From assembly GCF_009664855.1 (NCBI RefSeq), contig NZ_CP045928.1, positions 1,511,049 to 1,575,048 of the forward strand: DNA of 64,000 bases, written 5' to 3'. A model generated the notes under the pieces. That model ran no database searches. It saw only the letters and a list, made by a program, of their open reading frames with translations, and had not been told where the DNA came from. Shown one piece after another: positions 40,946 through 50,422 of the stretch. How positions within the stretch are numbered: position 1 is the first letter of the stretch; each line of letters starts with the position of its first letter. The DNA comes from Flavobacterium sp. SLB02 (GTDB lineage Bacteria > Bacteroidota > Bacteroidia > Flavobacteriales > Flavobacteriaceae). Both the position numbers and the translations under genes were made by a program.

Positions 40946-43213
40946 TTATCTTCTGTTTCTTCTAATTAGTATAAAAGCACCGCTTAAAATGATCAATAAA
41001 GGAAATAGCCCAATAAAGACAATTTTATTGATGAAAACCTGATTTGCATTGATGGTTATTTTCTTATCTGTATTTTCCGGACGGGTAGTATCGATTGGAT
41101 ATTGGTAATTGCTGAACCAGCTGAAAACATCAGTAAAAAATTGAAATGTTCCTGAACCGCTTCGGCTTAACTCTGCATTACCCATAAAATCAGCATCTCC
41201 GGCAACAATTATTTTTTGGGATTTTCCGTTAATATTTCTCGTTAATGCCACAACCAGGGGAATAGCCGTTACAGAAGGCTGTTTCTTCAAATTTTCGGAA
41301 ACTGAAGTAATTCCCATTTGAGATTCCCATGCAGGCTGGTTATTGGTTTTTAAAAGTGGTGTAACTTTAAATCCGGCATCTTTAACGATTTTGATTCCGC
41401 TGCTTCCTAAAAGCGGAATTGGATAATCATTTCTGGTTTTACTAAATTTAATGATAGCAGGATCTGTATTTTTTTGAAGATCGGTTACTAAATAATCCGG
41501 AGAGTTGGTTTCACTTTCCTGAACCAGTGTTTGTTTGGTATAACTCAATCCTAATTTATCTGTTATAGCAGCTAAAGCCGAATTGGTCTCAGGTTCAGAT
41601 AAAAGCATTACATTTTTTCCTTGGTCGATATACTTCGTAATACGGTCAATGGCACCCTGACTCAATTGTGTTTTTGGATCGGCAATAATTAAAATACCGG
41701 TTTGTTCCGGAATATTCTGCGCATTAATATCTACAGAGTAAACATCAAAACCTTGATTGATAAGTGAATATCTAAAAGTGATTTCATTGAATCCTGTTTT
41801 GTAATTTTTATCTCCGTTTTTATCAATGCTTCGCTCCATGTTTCCGGTGGCAAAAACAATTTTTGGAGCAGGAACCACTAACCTTTTTAAAGAAGCAGAG
41901 ATTTCTTTTTCGCCCGGAGCTTTAAATAAATCATCAAACATTCTTAAAAATGTTTTCTTTCCGTTGTATTGGATTGTTCTTACCACTCGGTTTTGTTCCG
42001 GTTTCAGATCAACAATTTTTTTAATTTCTTCAGGAGAATATAATTTTTTAAGTTTTACATTCTGCGTTTCGATCAGTTTATCGGCAAGCTGTTTATCATT
42101 TAATCCCGGGTTTTGGGCATACAATGCTTCATTGTTTGAAGTGTCGTAATAATACACATATTCCATTTGCATTTGAGGCAAAAAACGGGTGTAGTTTTGA
42201 AAACTTGAAATATCCTGATTTTGCGAATATGGCATAGCCATATAATAGTTAATATCTAATAAGTTTACATAAGTAGTAAGCGTAATTGGTCCTTCTATTT
42301 TATTAACAATATCTAAGCTCGTTTTGGTTAATGTTCTGTCTTTATTGCGTGTCATATCTTCATAGAACGTCAGAGATGCTCTTGAGGTAATATAGCCAAG
42401 GGCCAAAACAACACTTATAAGTAAAGTATATTTTAAAACTCTTTTAGAAACGGGCTGTGCATCTCTTCCGGTTTGTAATTTATAAATACTCAGGCCAATA
42501 AAAAGACTGCTAACCAGTATAAAATACAATACATCTTTACTGATAATTAGACCTTCGAGCATTTCGTTTGCACGACCGGCGATCGATAGAAAATAAGTGA
42601 TATCTTTTACATACTCGACATCCTGCCATAATTTTCCAATAAAATTTAATCCTGCTAAAACTACCAATGTACTAATCGCAGCAACAACCTGATAAGAAGT
42701 TAAACAAGACATAAAAAGCCCAATTGCAGCATAGGTACAAACCAGTAAATACAAACCAATAAGTCCCGAAATAGCAAATTTTAAATCTAAATTTTCGACA
42801 GAGAAATAAGAAATAACGACCTGTAGTCCCAATATACCAACAAATAAAAGACAGTAAGCGGCAATGGCTAAATATTTGCCTAGTACAATTTCTTTGATTT
42901 TAATGGGCGAGGAAAGTAAAAGTTTGATAGAACCACTGTTGATTTCACGGCTTATCAATCCCATTGTTAATAGCGGAACATATAGATATAAATAATTCTG
43001 CATTTCAGTATATAAGCCCATGAATCCTGAAAAAAGAGCTTGCGACAAATTACCCATTCCGTCGCCCATTTTCTGAGATTTTTCAAAGCGTTCCAGAGAG
43101 TCAAAGAATTTCCAGTTGGACTGGATGGAAAATATGACTAAAACGACCCATGCAACCGGCGAATAAAACATCGTGTTGAGTTCTGTTTTAGCGATTCTGT
43201 ATATTGTTTTCAT
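40946..43213 (-). CDS. ABC permease fused to a GldG-like domain (GldF-GldG fusion)
   Basis: A 755-aa membrane protein. Residues ~1-240 form an ABC-2-type permease with six helices, beginning IAKTELNTMFYSPVAWVVLVIF, which resembles GldF. Residues ~265-720 form the GldG-like soluble domain (SRASLTFYEDMTRNKDRTLT; VDINAQNIPEQTGILIIADP), and a final helix (VFINKIVFIGLFPLLIILSG) anchors the C-terminus. In gliding flavobacteria GldF and GldG are separate proteins; here they are one chain. It lies 11 nt after its ATPase gene. It is more likely an importer or exporter linked to the SusCD locus than the core gliding complex. Confidence 0.85.
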   Translation of the reverse strand: MKTIYRIAKTELNTMFYSPVAWVVLVIFSIQSNWKFFDSLERFEKSQKMGDGMGNLSQALFSGFMGLYTEMQNYLYLYVPLLTMGLISREINSGSIKLLLSSPIKIKEIVLGKYLAIAAYCLLFVGILGLQVVISYFSVENLDLKFAISGLIGLYLLVCTYAAIGLFMSCLTSYQVVAAISTLVVLAGLNFIGKLWQDVEYVKDITYFLSIAGRANEMLEGLIISKDVLYFILVSSLFIGLSIYKLQTGRDAQPVSKRVLKYTLLISVVLALGYITSRASLTFYEDMTRNKDRTLTKTSLDIVNKIEGPITLTTYVNLLDINYYMAMPYSQNQDISSFQNYTRFLPQMQMEYVYYYDTSNNEALYAQNPGLNDKQLADKLIETQNVKLKKLYSPEEIKKIVDLKPEQNRVVRTIQYNGKKTFLRMFDDLFKAPGEKEISASLKRLVVPAPKIVFATGNMERSIDKNGDKNYKTGFNEITFRYSLINQGFDVYSVDINAQNIPEQTGILIIADPKTQLSQGAIDRITKYIDQGKNVMLLSEPETNSALAAITDKLGLSYTKQTLVQESETNSPDYLVTDLQKNTDPAIIKFSKTRNDYPIPLLGSSGIKIVKDAGFKVTPLLKTNNQPAWESQMGITSVSENLKKQPSVTAIPLVVALTRNINGKSQKIIVAGDADFMGNAELSRSGSGTFQFFTDVFSWFSNYQYPIDTTRPENTDKKITINANQVFINKIVFIGLFPLLIILSGAFILIRRNRR

Positions 43214-43224
43214 TTGTTTGTTTT

Positions 43225-44172
43225 TTAAGAAAGAATAGCGTTTTTAGAAGGCGCTTTTTTAGATAATTGTGCGAAAATTTCGTCCAGAGATACTTTTTCA
43301 AATTGAATTTCTCTCAATTTCCAGTTGTTATAGACACTTAGCGAAATAATTTTTTCGGCGACTTCCTGAGTTCCGGTAAAAGTGATCTGTACTTTTTTTG
43401 GAGACAGAAAAACAGCATTCGTTATCTCGGCAATATCTGTTAATGCTTCAAGAGCCGGCGGATTTTCAAAACTTGCCGTTAATTTGTCTGCTTCGATATA
43501 ATTATTAAAAGCATCAAGCGTATCGGAAAAAACCATATGTCCGTTTTCAATCATTCTGATATCCTGGCAGGTTGCCTGAACTTCAGATAGAATGTGAGAG
43601 GAGAAAATAACAGCTTTGTCTTTGGATATTTTTTTGATTAATTTTCTAACTTCTAAAATCTGGTTAGGATCAAGTCCGTTTGTTGGTTCATCTAAAACTA
43701 CTAATTTAGGTTCGTGAATAATAGCCTGGGCAATACCTACACGCTGTCTGTAACCTCCTGATAAGTTTCGGATTAAGCGGTTGCTGAAATGTGCAATGCC
43801 GCATTGTTCTTTGGCTTTTTCTAAGGCATACTTTAAATCTTCTTTTTTCACATGTCTTAATTCTGCACAATGAATCAAATATTCATCTACCGTTAAATCC
43901 AAATGCAATGGCGGTGTTTGTGGCAGGAAGCCAATTAATTTTTTGGCTTCGACAGGGTTTTCTTTTAAATTAATTCCATCAATAAAAATGTTTCCTTTGG
44001 TTTGGTTTAAAACCCCGCAAAGAATATTCATAGTAGTTGATTTTCCAGCGCCATTAGATCCTAAAAGACCTAAAATTCTGTTTGTTTTAATTTCAAAACT
44101 AATATTTTGTATTGCCCAATCCTTACTATATTGATGTGACAAGTCCTCAACTCTTACAATTGTTGTTTCCAT
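43225..44172 (-). CDS. ABC transporter ATPase (GldA-like)
   Basis: A 315-aa ATP-binding protein with Walker A LLGSNGAGKST, the Q-loop at LIGFLPQTPPL, signature LSGGYRQRVG, Walker B LVVLDEPTNGLDP and the switch His in IFSSHILSE. A C-terminal extension of ~100 residues follows, as in GldA and DrrA types. It should energise the fused permease encoded 11 nt downstream. It is separated from the upstream susD gene by a strong hairpin (44188-44219), which may lower its expression. Confidence 0.92.
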   Translation of the reverse strand: METTIVRVEDLSHQYSKDWAIQNISFEIKTNRILGLLGSNGAGKSTTMNILCGVLNQTKGNIFIDGINLKENPVEAKKLIGFLPQTPPLHLDLTVDEYLIHCAELRHVKKEDLKYALEKAKEQCGIAHFSNRLIRNLSGGYRQRVGIAQAIIHEPKLVVLDEPTNGLDPNQILEVRKLIKKISKDKAVIFSSHILSEVQATCQDIRMIENGHMVFSDTLDAFNNYIEADKLTASFENPPALEALTDIAEITNAVFLSPKKVQITFTGTQEVAEKIISLSVYNNWKLREIQFEKVSLDEIFAQLSKKAPSKNAILS

Positions 44173-44187
44173 AGTGTTTTTAAAAAT

Positions 44188-44219
44188 CGCAAGAATGTTT
44201 TTTAAGTAACATTCTTGCG
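44188..44219 (-). promoter_or_regulatory. Strong hairpin between susD and the ABC ATPase gene (possible attenuator)
   Basis: CGCAAGAATGTT (44188-44199) and AACATTCTTGCG (44208-44219) are perfect 12-bp inverted copies with an 8-nt loop. On the minus strand a short ATTTTTAAAAA follows the stem. It lies in the 61-nt gap between the susD stop and the ATPase start, the position of a partial terminator or a mRNA-stabilising element that gives more SusCD than ABC/M16 product. Confidence 0.65.
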
Positions 44220-44233
44220 TTTATTTTATTTGT

Positions 44234-45604
44234 TTAGTATCCAGAATTTTGGTTTAAGAAAGGATTAGAGCGAAGTGCCGGCTCTGGAATAGGATATAAA
44301 TTATCCGTAGATTTCCAGATTTTATCCGATAAAGCAGAGAGTGTTTCATCTAGTTTTCCGGTTCTTTTAAGATCCAGCCAGCGATGTCCGTTTTCGGCAA
44401 AAAACTCGCGTTGTCTCTCAAGAGCAATTAAGTCCAATAATTGATTTGGATCTGTTAGCGTAGTATTCTCTAATAAAGCTCTATTTCGAATTGCGTTAAT
44501 ATCCTGTTGAGCTCCGGTAATATCATTCGATTTTACTCTGGCTTCGGCGCGTATTAAGTAAAGTTCTGCTAATCGAAGCAGGGTAGAGCGCTCTGAGGGA
44601 GAGTCCCCAAAATCATTTTGGTATTTATGCGGGGCAATACCTAAAAATACGCCCAATCTGTCAGTAATATCAATGGTCCAGTTTGTTTTTCTGGCATCGC
44701 CAGTTTCAAAAAGCGCATTGCCTTTTCTTAGCAATAAAGTACCCCCGGTTGTAAATACAGTTGATCCTTCGTAAGTATAATCAACATTATAATACGGTAT
44801 TTGAAGAATCGACTCTTTATTATCTGCAATAAAAGGGCTGTTAGATACTGTTAATCCGGTAATTAAACCATAAGTACCAGTTTGATTAATTACAGCAGAT
44901 GCATGGGTTGATGCCTCATTCCATTTTCCTAAATAAAGATTTACCCTTGCCAATAAAGCTTCTGCCGCCCATTTTGTAGCTCTGATTCTTTCCTGATCAT
45001 AGTTTTTATAATCTGTTGGAAGATCTTTTGAAGCATCTGTTAAGTCCAGTAAAATTTGTGCATAAACGGCCTCTTGCGAAGATTGCGGCAACAATGCTGA
45101 TACATCTACATTTGTAGTAAGTACCAGCGGCACACTCCCCCAAAGATTGGTCAGGTAGAAATAAGAATACGCTCTTAGAAATTTAGCTTCGGCAATCCAT
45201 TGTTTGCTTTTTACGGCATTAATAGAGGTACTTTTACTAAGTCCTTCGATGACATTGTTAGTATTGTAAATAGTTTTATACAATTCGCCCCAGTTAGCGT
45301 TTATAGTTCCGTCAGTTTCCGGAATTTCATTCGAACTGTAAACATTGGCAATACCTGTTCTTGGCACTAATTCATCAGCTGTTTGCCCAAGAAGCGCATG
45401 TACCCTGTTATAAAAAAAATCGGCAACCATGCTTTGGTAGATTCCGTTTACAGCAGCTTCGGCTGTTGCCTCGGTAGCATACACACTTTCTGATGAGAGC
45501 TGATTGCTTGGAAGATCAACATCCAGAGCATTATCACAACTTGTAAGTCCTAATAAAAGAAAAAACGAAAATACACAGGTATATTTAGTAGAAATATTTT
45601 TCAT
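44234..45604 (-). CDS. SusD/RagB-family surface lipoprotein, locus 2
   Basis: A 456-aa lipoprotein with lipobox Cys23 (LGLTSC). SusD features are present: AEAAVNGIYQSMVADFFYN, AEAKFLRAYSYFYLTNLWGSVPLV, ATKWAAEALLARVNLYLGKW, and a C-terminal LYLIRAEARVKSND with RQREFFAENGHRWLDLKRTGKL. It is shorter than the locus-1 SusD (456 vs 590 aa) and close to the compact RagB-type size; RagB binds peptides (known for Porphyromonas RagAB). It starts 12 nt after susC. Confidence 0.95.
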   Translation of the reverse strand: MKNISTKYTCVFSFFLLLGLTSCDNALDVDLPSNQLSSESVYATEATAEAAVNGIYQSMVADFFYNRVHALLGQTADELVPRTGIANVYSSNEIPETDGTINANWGELYKTIYNTNNVIEGLSKSTSINAVKSKQWIAEAKFLRAYSYFYLTNLWGSVPLVLTTNVDVSALLPQSSQEAVYAQILLDLTDASKDLPTDYKNYDQERIRATKWAAEALLARVNLYLGKWNEASTHASAVINQTGTYGLITGLTVSNSPFIADNKESILQIPYYNVDYTYEGSTVFTTGGTLLLRKGNALFETGDARKTNWTIDITDRLGVFLGIAPHKYQNDFGDSPSERSTLLRLAELYLIRAEARVKSNDITGAQQDINAIRNRALLENTTLTDPNQLLDLIALERQREFFAENGHRWLDLKRTGKLDETLSALSDKIWKSTDNLYPIPEPALRSNPFLNQNSGY

Positions 45605-45616
45605 GATTTTTTAGAT

Positions 45617-48600
45617 TTAAAATGTAAACTGAGTTCCTAGAGTGATGGTACGCAATGGAGGCAATGCCAAACCTTGTGTTTCCGGATCAAGACCTTTGTA
45701 CTTTGTAAATGTTACCAAGTTTTGTCCCTGAACCGAAAGGCGAATACTCTGTAAATATTTCTTTGTTACCTCATCTAAAGGAATCTGGTAAGAAGCGCTT
45801 ACATTTTTAAGTTTTATATACGATGCATCTACAATAGAAGCATTGGATCCTAAATAATTAAAAAAACTATTTTGAAAACCTGAACTTAAAACATTTCCTT
45901 GTGCGATATAATCATTGTATTCGTCTACCTGAAAATTCGCAGTTGAATAAGGATAACCCGGCTGAGCTCCTGTAGAAGACATTAGAGTAGTACCATCCTG
46001 TTTGACGAATTGAAACAAAAAGTCAAGAGTAAAAGCTCTATAGGTAATGGTATTCGAGATCCCACCATAATATTGAGGGTAAGATGGCCCGCCGTATTTT
46101 CTGTCACCTTTGCCTGTTTCAGCATATCCTGAAGAGATTCTTCCGTCTCCGTTTAGATCTTCAAACTGAGCAATTCCATTAGCATTTACACCGGTATAAT
46201 TATACAAATACCTGCTGTTTAAAGGGTTTCCTACTACATATTGAGAGTAATAGCTGGTGAACTCTATACCCGGAAATGATACTAACTTATTTGAATTGGT
46301 CGAAATATTAAAAGAAGTAGACCAGTTAAAGTTTTTAGTATGAATATTGGTCGTCGCAAGAGTAAATTCCCATCCTTTATTTTCAACTTTTGCCGGTAAG
46401 TTTGCTGTATAGGTTGTAAAACCTGCCTGCGCACTAAGGGTATAATTTACCAATTGGTTACTTGACGTATTTTTATAATAAGCAGCGGTAAAAGAAATAC
46501 GGTCGTTTAGGAAACTTAAATCAAGAGCAGCTTCAAATTTCTTTGTTAATCCCCATTTGATGTTAGGATTTGCAATTCTGGCTGCTGCCATAGAAGCATT
46601 TCCGTCGCCGTAAGTACGAGTGTCAAAAGTTTCAGCATATTGATAATCGCCAATTTCGTCACTTCCAATTTCTCCATAGCTGGAACGTAGTTTTCCAAAA
46701 CTTAACCATTTTACATTATTTAAGAATTTTTCCTGAGTAAATACCCATGCACCACCCACAGAACCAAAGTTTCCAAAACGATTATTCGCTCCAAAACGTG
46801 ATGAACCATCTCTTCTAAAGTTAATGTTCAGGATGTATTTATTATCAATATTATAGTTAAGTCTGCTAAAAAGAGAAATGTACTTATATTCTGCACTTCC
46901 GTTAGTAGCCGTTACGTTTTCTGCAGTTCCCAGATTTCCAATTAAATTGTCCGAACTATAGCCGCTTGAACTAACATAAGAAGGCATTTCAGATTTCCTG
47001 TTTTGCCATGAACCTCCAACTAATGCAGTTAAGTTTCCCTTCCATAATTCAGTGGTATAATTCAGCTGTGGCTCTACAGTAAAATTATTGGTATTATTGG
47101 TAGAAACAGTATACGATCTTTGAAAGTTCATATCCATGCCATTGGCTTCTGCATAAACATGATTACTTGCTGATGCCGGCATGAATTGTTTGGTCTGCAT
47201 TTGCGCTCTTCCGTATCCAAGATCTGTTTTAAAAGAAAATCCTTTTGCAATTTCATACTGAAGGCTTAAACTTGTAATTAAGTTAGTTCCTTTATCGTCT
47301 ACTCTTTTCTCTAAAGCAGCAAGCGGATTAATATCGCTAAAATAATCCGGAGACCAGTAATAACTGCCATCTGCATTGTACAACGGACGGTTAGGAGCAG
47401 TGCCTACAGCATAAGTTGTGATATCAAAAAAGGGCAGTTTATTATTATCTGTTGCGAAAATTACAGAAGCCCCAACTTTTAATTTATTATCAAGTGTACT
47501 GTGATTGATATTAAAGTTGGTAGAGAATTTGTCATAGCTAAAATTTCCCGGTACAACAGTAGTTTCCTTATGATAAGTACCACTTAAAAGGAAATTTGTG
47601 GTGTCATTTCCGCCTCTTAATGACGCAGAATAGTTATTGAAATTAGCTGTTCCGCCTATTAATTTTTTCTGCCAGTTTGTTTGCGCATTCGGGTCCCAGT
47701 CAGTAATAGCAATACCGTTACTATCAACATCTGCAACATCACCGTTATTGGTTAGTGCCGTTTGCAGCATGTTTAAATAAGCAGGCGTTCCTAATGTTTT
47801 TGCCATATGGGCTACTTCAGAAACTCCTGAATTGGTAGTTACCGTAAATTCTGTTTTTCCTGATTTTCCTTTTTTGGTCGTAATCAATACCACACCATTG
47901 GCTCCTCTTGAACCGTAAATTGCCGTTGCATCTGCATCTTTTAAGATCTCGATGCTTTCTATATCATTTGGATTGATGATATTAAGAGGGCTGGTCGATT
48001 TTTGGGCACCTCTAATAACATTTTGATCCTGAACCTGTTCCTTAATATCGTCTCCAATATAAGGAACCCCATCAACAATATAAAGAGGTAAATTGTTTCC
48101 GGCAATAAAATTTCTTCCACGAATACTAATATTCATGTCAGATCCTGCATAACCGGATGTTTGAGTTACAAAAACACCCGGAGTTCTTCCCTGAAGTGTT
48201 TGTAAAATATTGGTTACCGGCTGTTTTTCGATATCTTCTGCCGTAATTTTTACTACAGATCCTGTCGAAGTTCTTTTGGTTGTAGTACCGTAACCAATCA
48301 CGACGATTTCATCTAGTTTAGCCAAATCGGGCTGCATTTTGATGGTAACAGATACTTGGTTTTCAACCGTAATATCTTGTGTTTTATAGCCTAAATAAGA
48401 TATTCTAAGGGTATGTTTTCCTGACGGAAGCTGAACATAAAACTGTCCGTCGAAATCAGAAACACCTTGTCTGTTACCTCCTAAAAGCGAAATAGTAACA
48501 CCTGGCAGCGGCTGACCGTTTTCATCAAGAATTTTTCCTGTCAGCATATAATCGGCATCTTCAATTTTTTCTTTTTTAGAAGCACTAGTTTCTGTATCAG

Positions 48601-49024
48601 CTTCAGTTTTAGATTTTTCTTTTTTGTAAATCACTACATTTTTGTCTACTTGTTTGTAAACCAAATTGCTGCCCTGAAGTACACTATTTAAAATATCGCT
48701 TACACTACGGCGCCCTTTTGGAGTACTTACTTTAGGGAAATCTTTTATGATCTGTGGCTGGTAAGCAAATAGTAATCCTGTCTTATTTTCAATCGTTTTA
48801 AAAAGGGTTTTAATATCCTGATTATGAAGTTCAATATCTACAGATATCGCTTCCAGATTCTGACCGCTCATTTCATTGGCGAAGACCATGTGCGTGCCGC
48901 AGGTCAGTAAGAAAATGTGGAATAAACTGATTCGCATGATCATAATGGTTTTTTTTGACAGGTTAAAAAAAGACGTAGATGTCTTTTCCCTGTCAAACAT
49001 GGTTGTTTTACAGCGTAATTTCAT
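45617..49024 (-). CDS. SusC/RagA-type TonB-linked receptor with STN domain, locus 2
   Basis: A 1135-aa receptor. A polar leader of ~28 residues precedes the signal core (MRISLFHIFLLTCGTHMVFA), so an internal start near 48943 is possible. The STN domain lies at residues ~60-135 (SVDIELHNQDIKTLFKTIEN). A carboxypeptidase-D-like domain follows (GKILDENGQPLPGVTISLLG; LRISYLGYKTQD), then a TonB box ELDEIVVIGYGTTTKR-like segment, the plug (NILQTLQGRTPGVFV, GSRGANGVVLITTKKG) and the barrel, ending in TLGTQFTF. The STN domain pairs it with the FecR encoded just upstream. It should import the locus substrate, possibly peptidic. Confidence 0.95.
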   Translation of the reverse strand: MKLRCKTTMFDREKTSTSFFNLSKKTIMIMRISLFHIFLLTCGTHMVFANEMSGQNLEAISVDIELHNQDIKTLFKTIENKTGLLFAYQPQIIKDFPKVSTPKGRRSVSDILNSVLQGSNLVYKQVDKNVVIYKKEKSKTEADTETSASKKEKIEDADYMLTGKILDENGQPLPGVTISLLGGNRQGVSDFDGQFYVQLPSGKHTLRISYLGYKTQDITVENQVSVTIKMQPDLAKLDEIVVIGYGTTTKRTSTGSVVKITAEDIEKQPVTNILQTLQGRTPGVFVTQTSGYAGSDMNISIRGRNFIAGNNLPLYIVDGVPYIGDDIKEQVQDQNVIRGAQKSTSPLNIINPNDIESIEILKDADATAIYGSRGANGVVLITTKKGKSGKTEFTVTTNSGVSEVAHMAKTLGTPAYLNMLQTALTNNGDVADVDSNGIAITDWDPNAQTNWQKKLIGGTANFNNYSASLRGGNDTTNFLLSGTYHKETTVVPGNFSYDKFSTNFNINHSTLDNKLKVGASVIFATDNNKLPFFDITTYAVGTAPNRPLYNADGSYYWSPDYFSDINPLAALEKRVDDKGTNLITSLSLQYEIAKGFSFKTDLGYGRAQMQTKQFMPASASNHVYAEANGMDMNFQRSYTVSTNNTNNFTVEPQLNYTTELWKGNLTALVGGSWQNRKSEMPSYVSSSGYSSDNLIGNLGTAENVTATNGSAEYKYISLFSRLNYNIDNKYILNINFRRDGSSRFGANNRFGNFGSVGGAWVFTQEKFLNNVKWLSFGKLRSSYGEIGSDEIGDYQYAETFDTRTYGDGNASMAAARIANPNIKWGLTKKFEAALDLSFLNDRISFTAAYYKNTSSNQLVNYTLSAQAGFTTYTANLPAKVENKGWEFTLATTNIHTKNFNWSTSFNISTNSNKLVSFPGIEFTSYYSQYVVGNPLNSRYLYNYTGVNANGIAQFEDLNGDGRISSGYAETGKGDRKYGGPSYPQYYGGISNTITYRAFTLDFLFQFVKQDGTTLMSSTGAQPGYPYSTANFQVDEYNDYIAQGNVLSSGFQNSFFNYLGSNASIVDASYIKLKNVSASYQIPLDEVTKKYLQSIRLSVQGQNLVTFTKYKGLDPETQGLALPPLRTITLGTQFTF

Positions 49025-49074
49025 AAATTTGCATGTTTTTTAATGGTTACTGGAATTAATTATTAAGAATCGCG

Positions 49075-49110
49075 GCCATCTGGTGTAGGAGCTAGATGGC
49101 TTTTTTATTT
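49075..49110 (+). terminator. Antisense-directed terminator in the fecR-susC gap, locus 2
   Basis: GCCATCT (49075-49081) pairs perfectly with AGATGGC (49094-49100), loop 12 nt, followed on the plus strand by ttttttatttt. The operon runs on the minus strand, so the terminator points against it. It lies 51-76 nt upstream of the susC start. Confidence 0.65.
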
Positions 49111-49166
49111 TAGTTTTGGCTAGTTTTTTATATCGTTTTTAAAAGGTTAATACTCCGTTATTGGTT

Positions 49167-50207
49167 CTATTCACAGCCTTTTCCTTCCAGGACAATGGTG
49201 TTATTTTGGTTATAATGATAAGTAGTTTCGATCACACTGCACACTACTTTTAGAACATGATCTAAATCTTCTTCATTTAAGAAACTGGCAGTAATTCTGC
49301 ATTTTTTAATGTTTTCATTTTCTAATACAATCGAGACTTTATATTTTTGGGAAATTAGCGCAACCGCCTCTTCCATATTGATATCATCCAGAATCAGGTA
49401 ATTACTTTTCCAGGCGATTGCAGTTTCGATTTTAATATTGTTTTGCTCAAAGTCTAAGGTATTTTTGTTTACCTTTATTTGCTGGTTAGGCGTGATTATA
49501 CCGTATGTTTTCTTTACATCTCCCACTTGTACCTTACCACGTTCCACTGTAACTTCTATATTATCAGATGTGTCGTAAGCATTGATATTAAAGGCAGTTC
49601 CCAAAACTTTCGTACTTACTTTTCCCGTATGTACGATAAATGGTTTTTTCTCATTTCTTTTAATATCAAAATAAGCTTCTCCGGATAGTGTAACTTCTCT
49701 GGTTTGTTTGTCAAAATCATTTTGGTCATACGTGATACTGCTTTTATCGTTTAGGATAATCGTACTTCCGTCAGGTAAGCGAATTAGCTGTTTTCCATTA
49801 AATGCCAGAATCGAGCTCTCTTTCTCTACATTTTCTTCTTTTGTTTTTATGACATTGGGTACATTTTCAGCAACAAAAACAGTTCTTAAAGCAAACAAAA
49901 TGGTAATCGCTGCGGCAATGGCAACCAGCGTTCTTCCAATTTTTCTATAGGATCTTTTATTATCATGAATCGAAATAACTTTTGGAGCCGATGATTGTGA
50001 AAGAATAAAGCTAAGTATATCATCACTTTTTTGTTTATCCAGTATTTCAATATTCTGATTTTCCTTCATCAGCGACTGAATCTTTTCTTTTATAAAATCA
50101 TCATGCGTGCCCGACTGGATAATCTCCATCAGTTTTTGTTGTTCTGCCTCAGATAAATTATTCTGCAGGTAGTTTTCGAATAATTCTTCAAATACTTTTT
50201 GTTGCAT
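49167..50207 (-). CDS. FecR-family anti-sigma factor, locus 2
   Basis: A 346-aa membrane protein. The N-terminal cytoplasmic ~80 residues carry the sigma-binding helices (FENYLQNNLSEAEQQKLMEI). A single membrane segment, VAIAAAITILFALRTVFVA, lies near residues 93-111. The periplasmic FecR domain (RLPDGSTIILNDKSSITYDQ to LGTAFNINAYD) and a DUF4974-like end (MEEAVALISQKYKVSIVLEN) follow. It transfers the SusC signal to the ECF sigma factor encoded 215 nt upstream. Confidence 0.92.
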   Translation of the reverse strand: MQQKVFEELFENYLQNNLSEAEQQKLMEIIQSGTHDDFIKEKIQSLMKENQNIEILDKQKSDDILSFILSQSSAPKVISIHDNKRSYRKIGRTLVAIAAAITILFALRTVFVAENVPNVIKTKEENVEKESSILAFNGKQLIRLPDGSTIILNDKSSITYDQNDFDKQTREVTLSGEAYFDIKRNEKKPFIVHTGKVSTKVLGTAFNINAYDTSDNIEVTVERGKVQVGDVKKTYGIITPNQQIKVNKNTLDFEQNNIKIETAIAWKSNYLILDDINMEEAVALISQKYKVSIVLENENIKKCRITASFLNEEDLDHVLKVVCSVIETTYHYNQNNTIVLEGKGCE

Positions 50208-50422
50208 TTGCGTTTTGATTGTGAGTTAATAATCGTTTATAGTAAATCGGGGTGTTTTTTGTTTTAATGCAATGATCTTGTTAAAACAGGAGAGAATCCT
50301 ATGTCAAATAATGATCTTTATTATAAAGACGATTGAAAAACAGGGAAGGAGTAGTCGAAAGTGAAAAAAATGTAAAAAAAATGTAAAATAATATAAAACG
50401 CCTTTTAGCCGTGGCTGAAAGT

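Noticed and set aside
40946..44172. Core gliding-motility GldA/GldF/GldG operon
   Set aside because: F and G are fused and the neighbours are SusCD and an M16 protease, so it is more likely a paralogue in an uptake or export locus.
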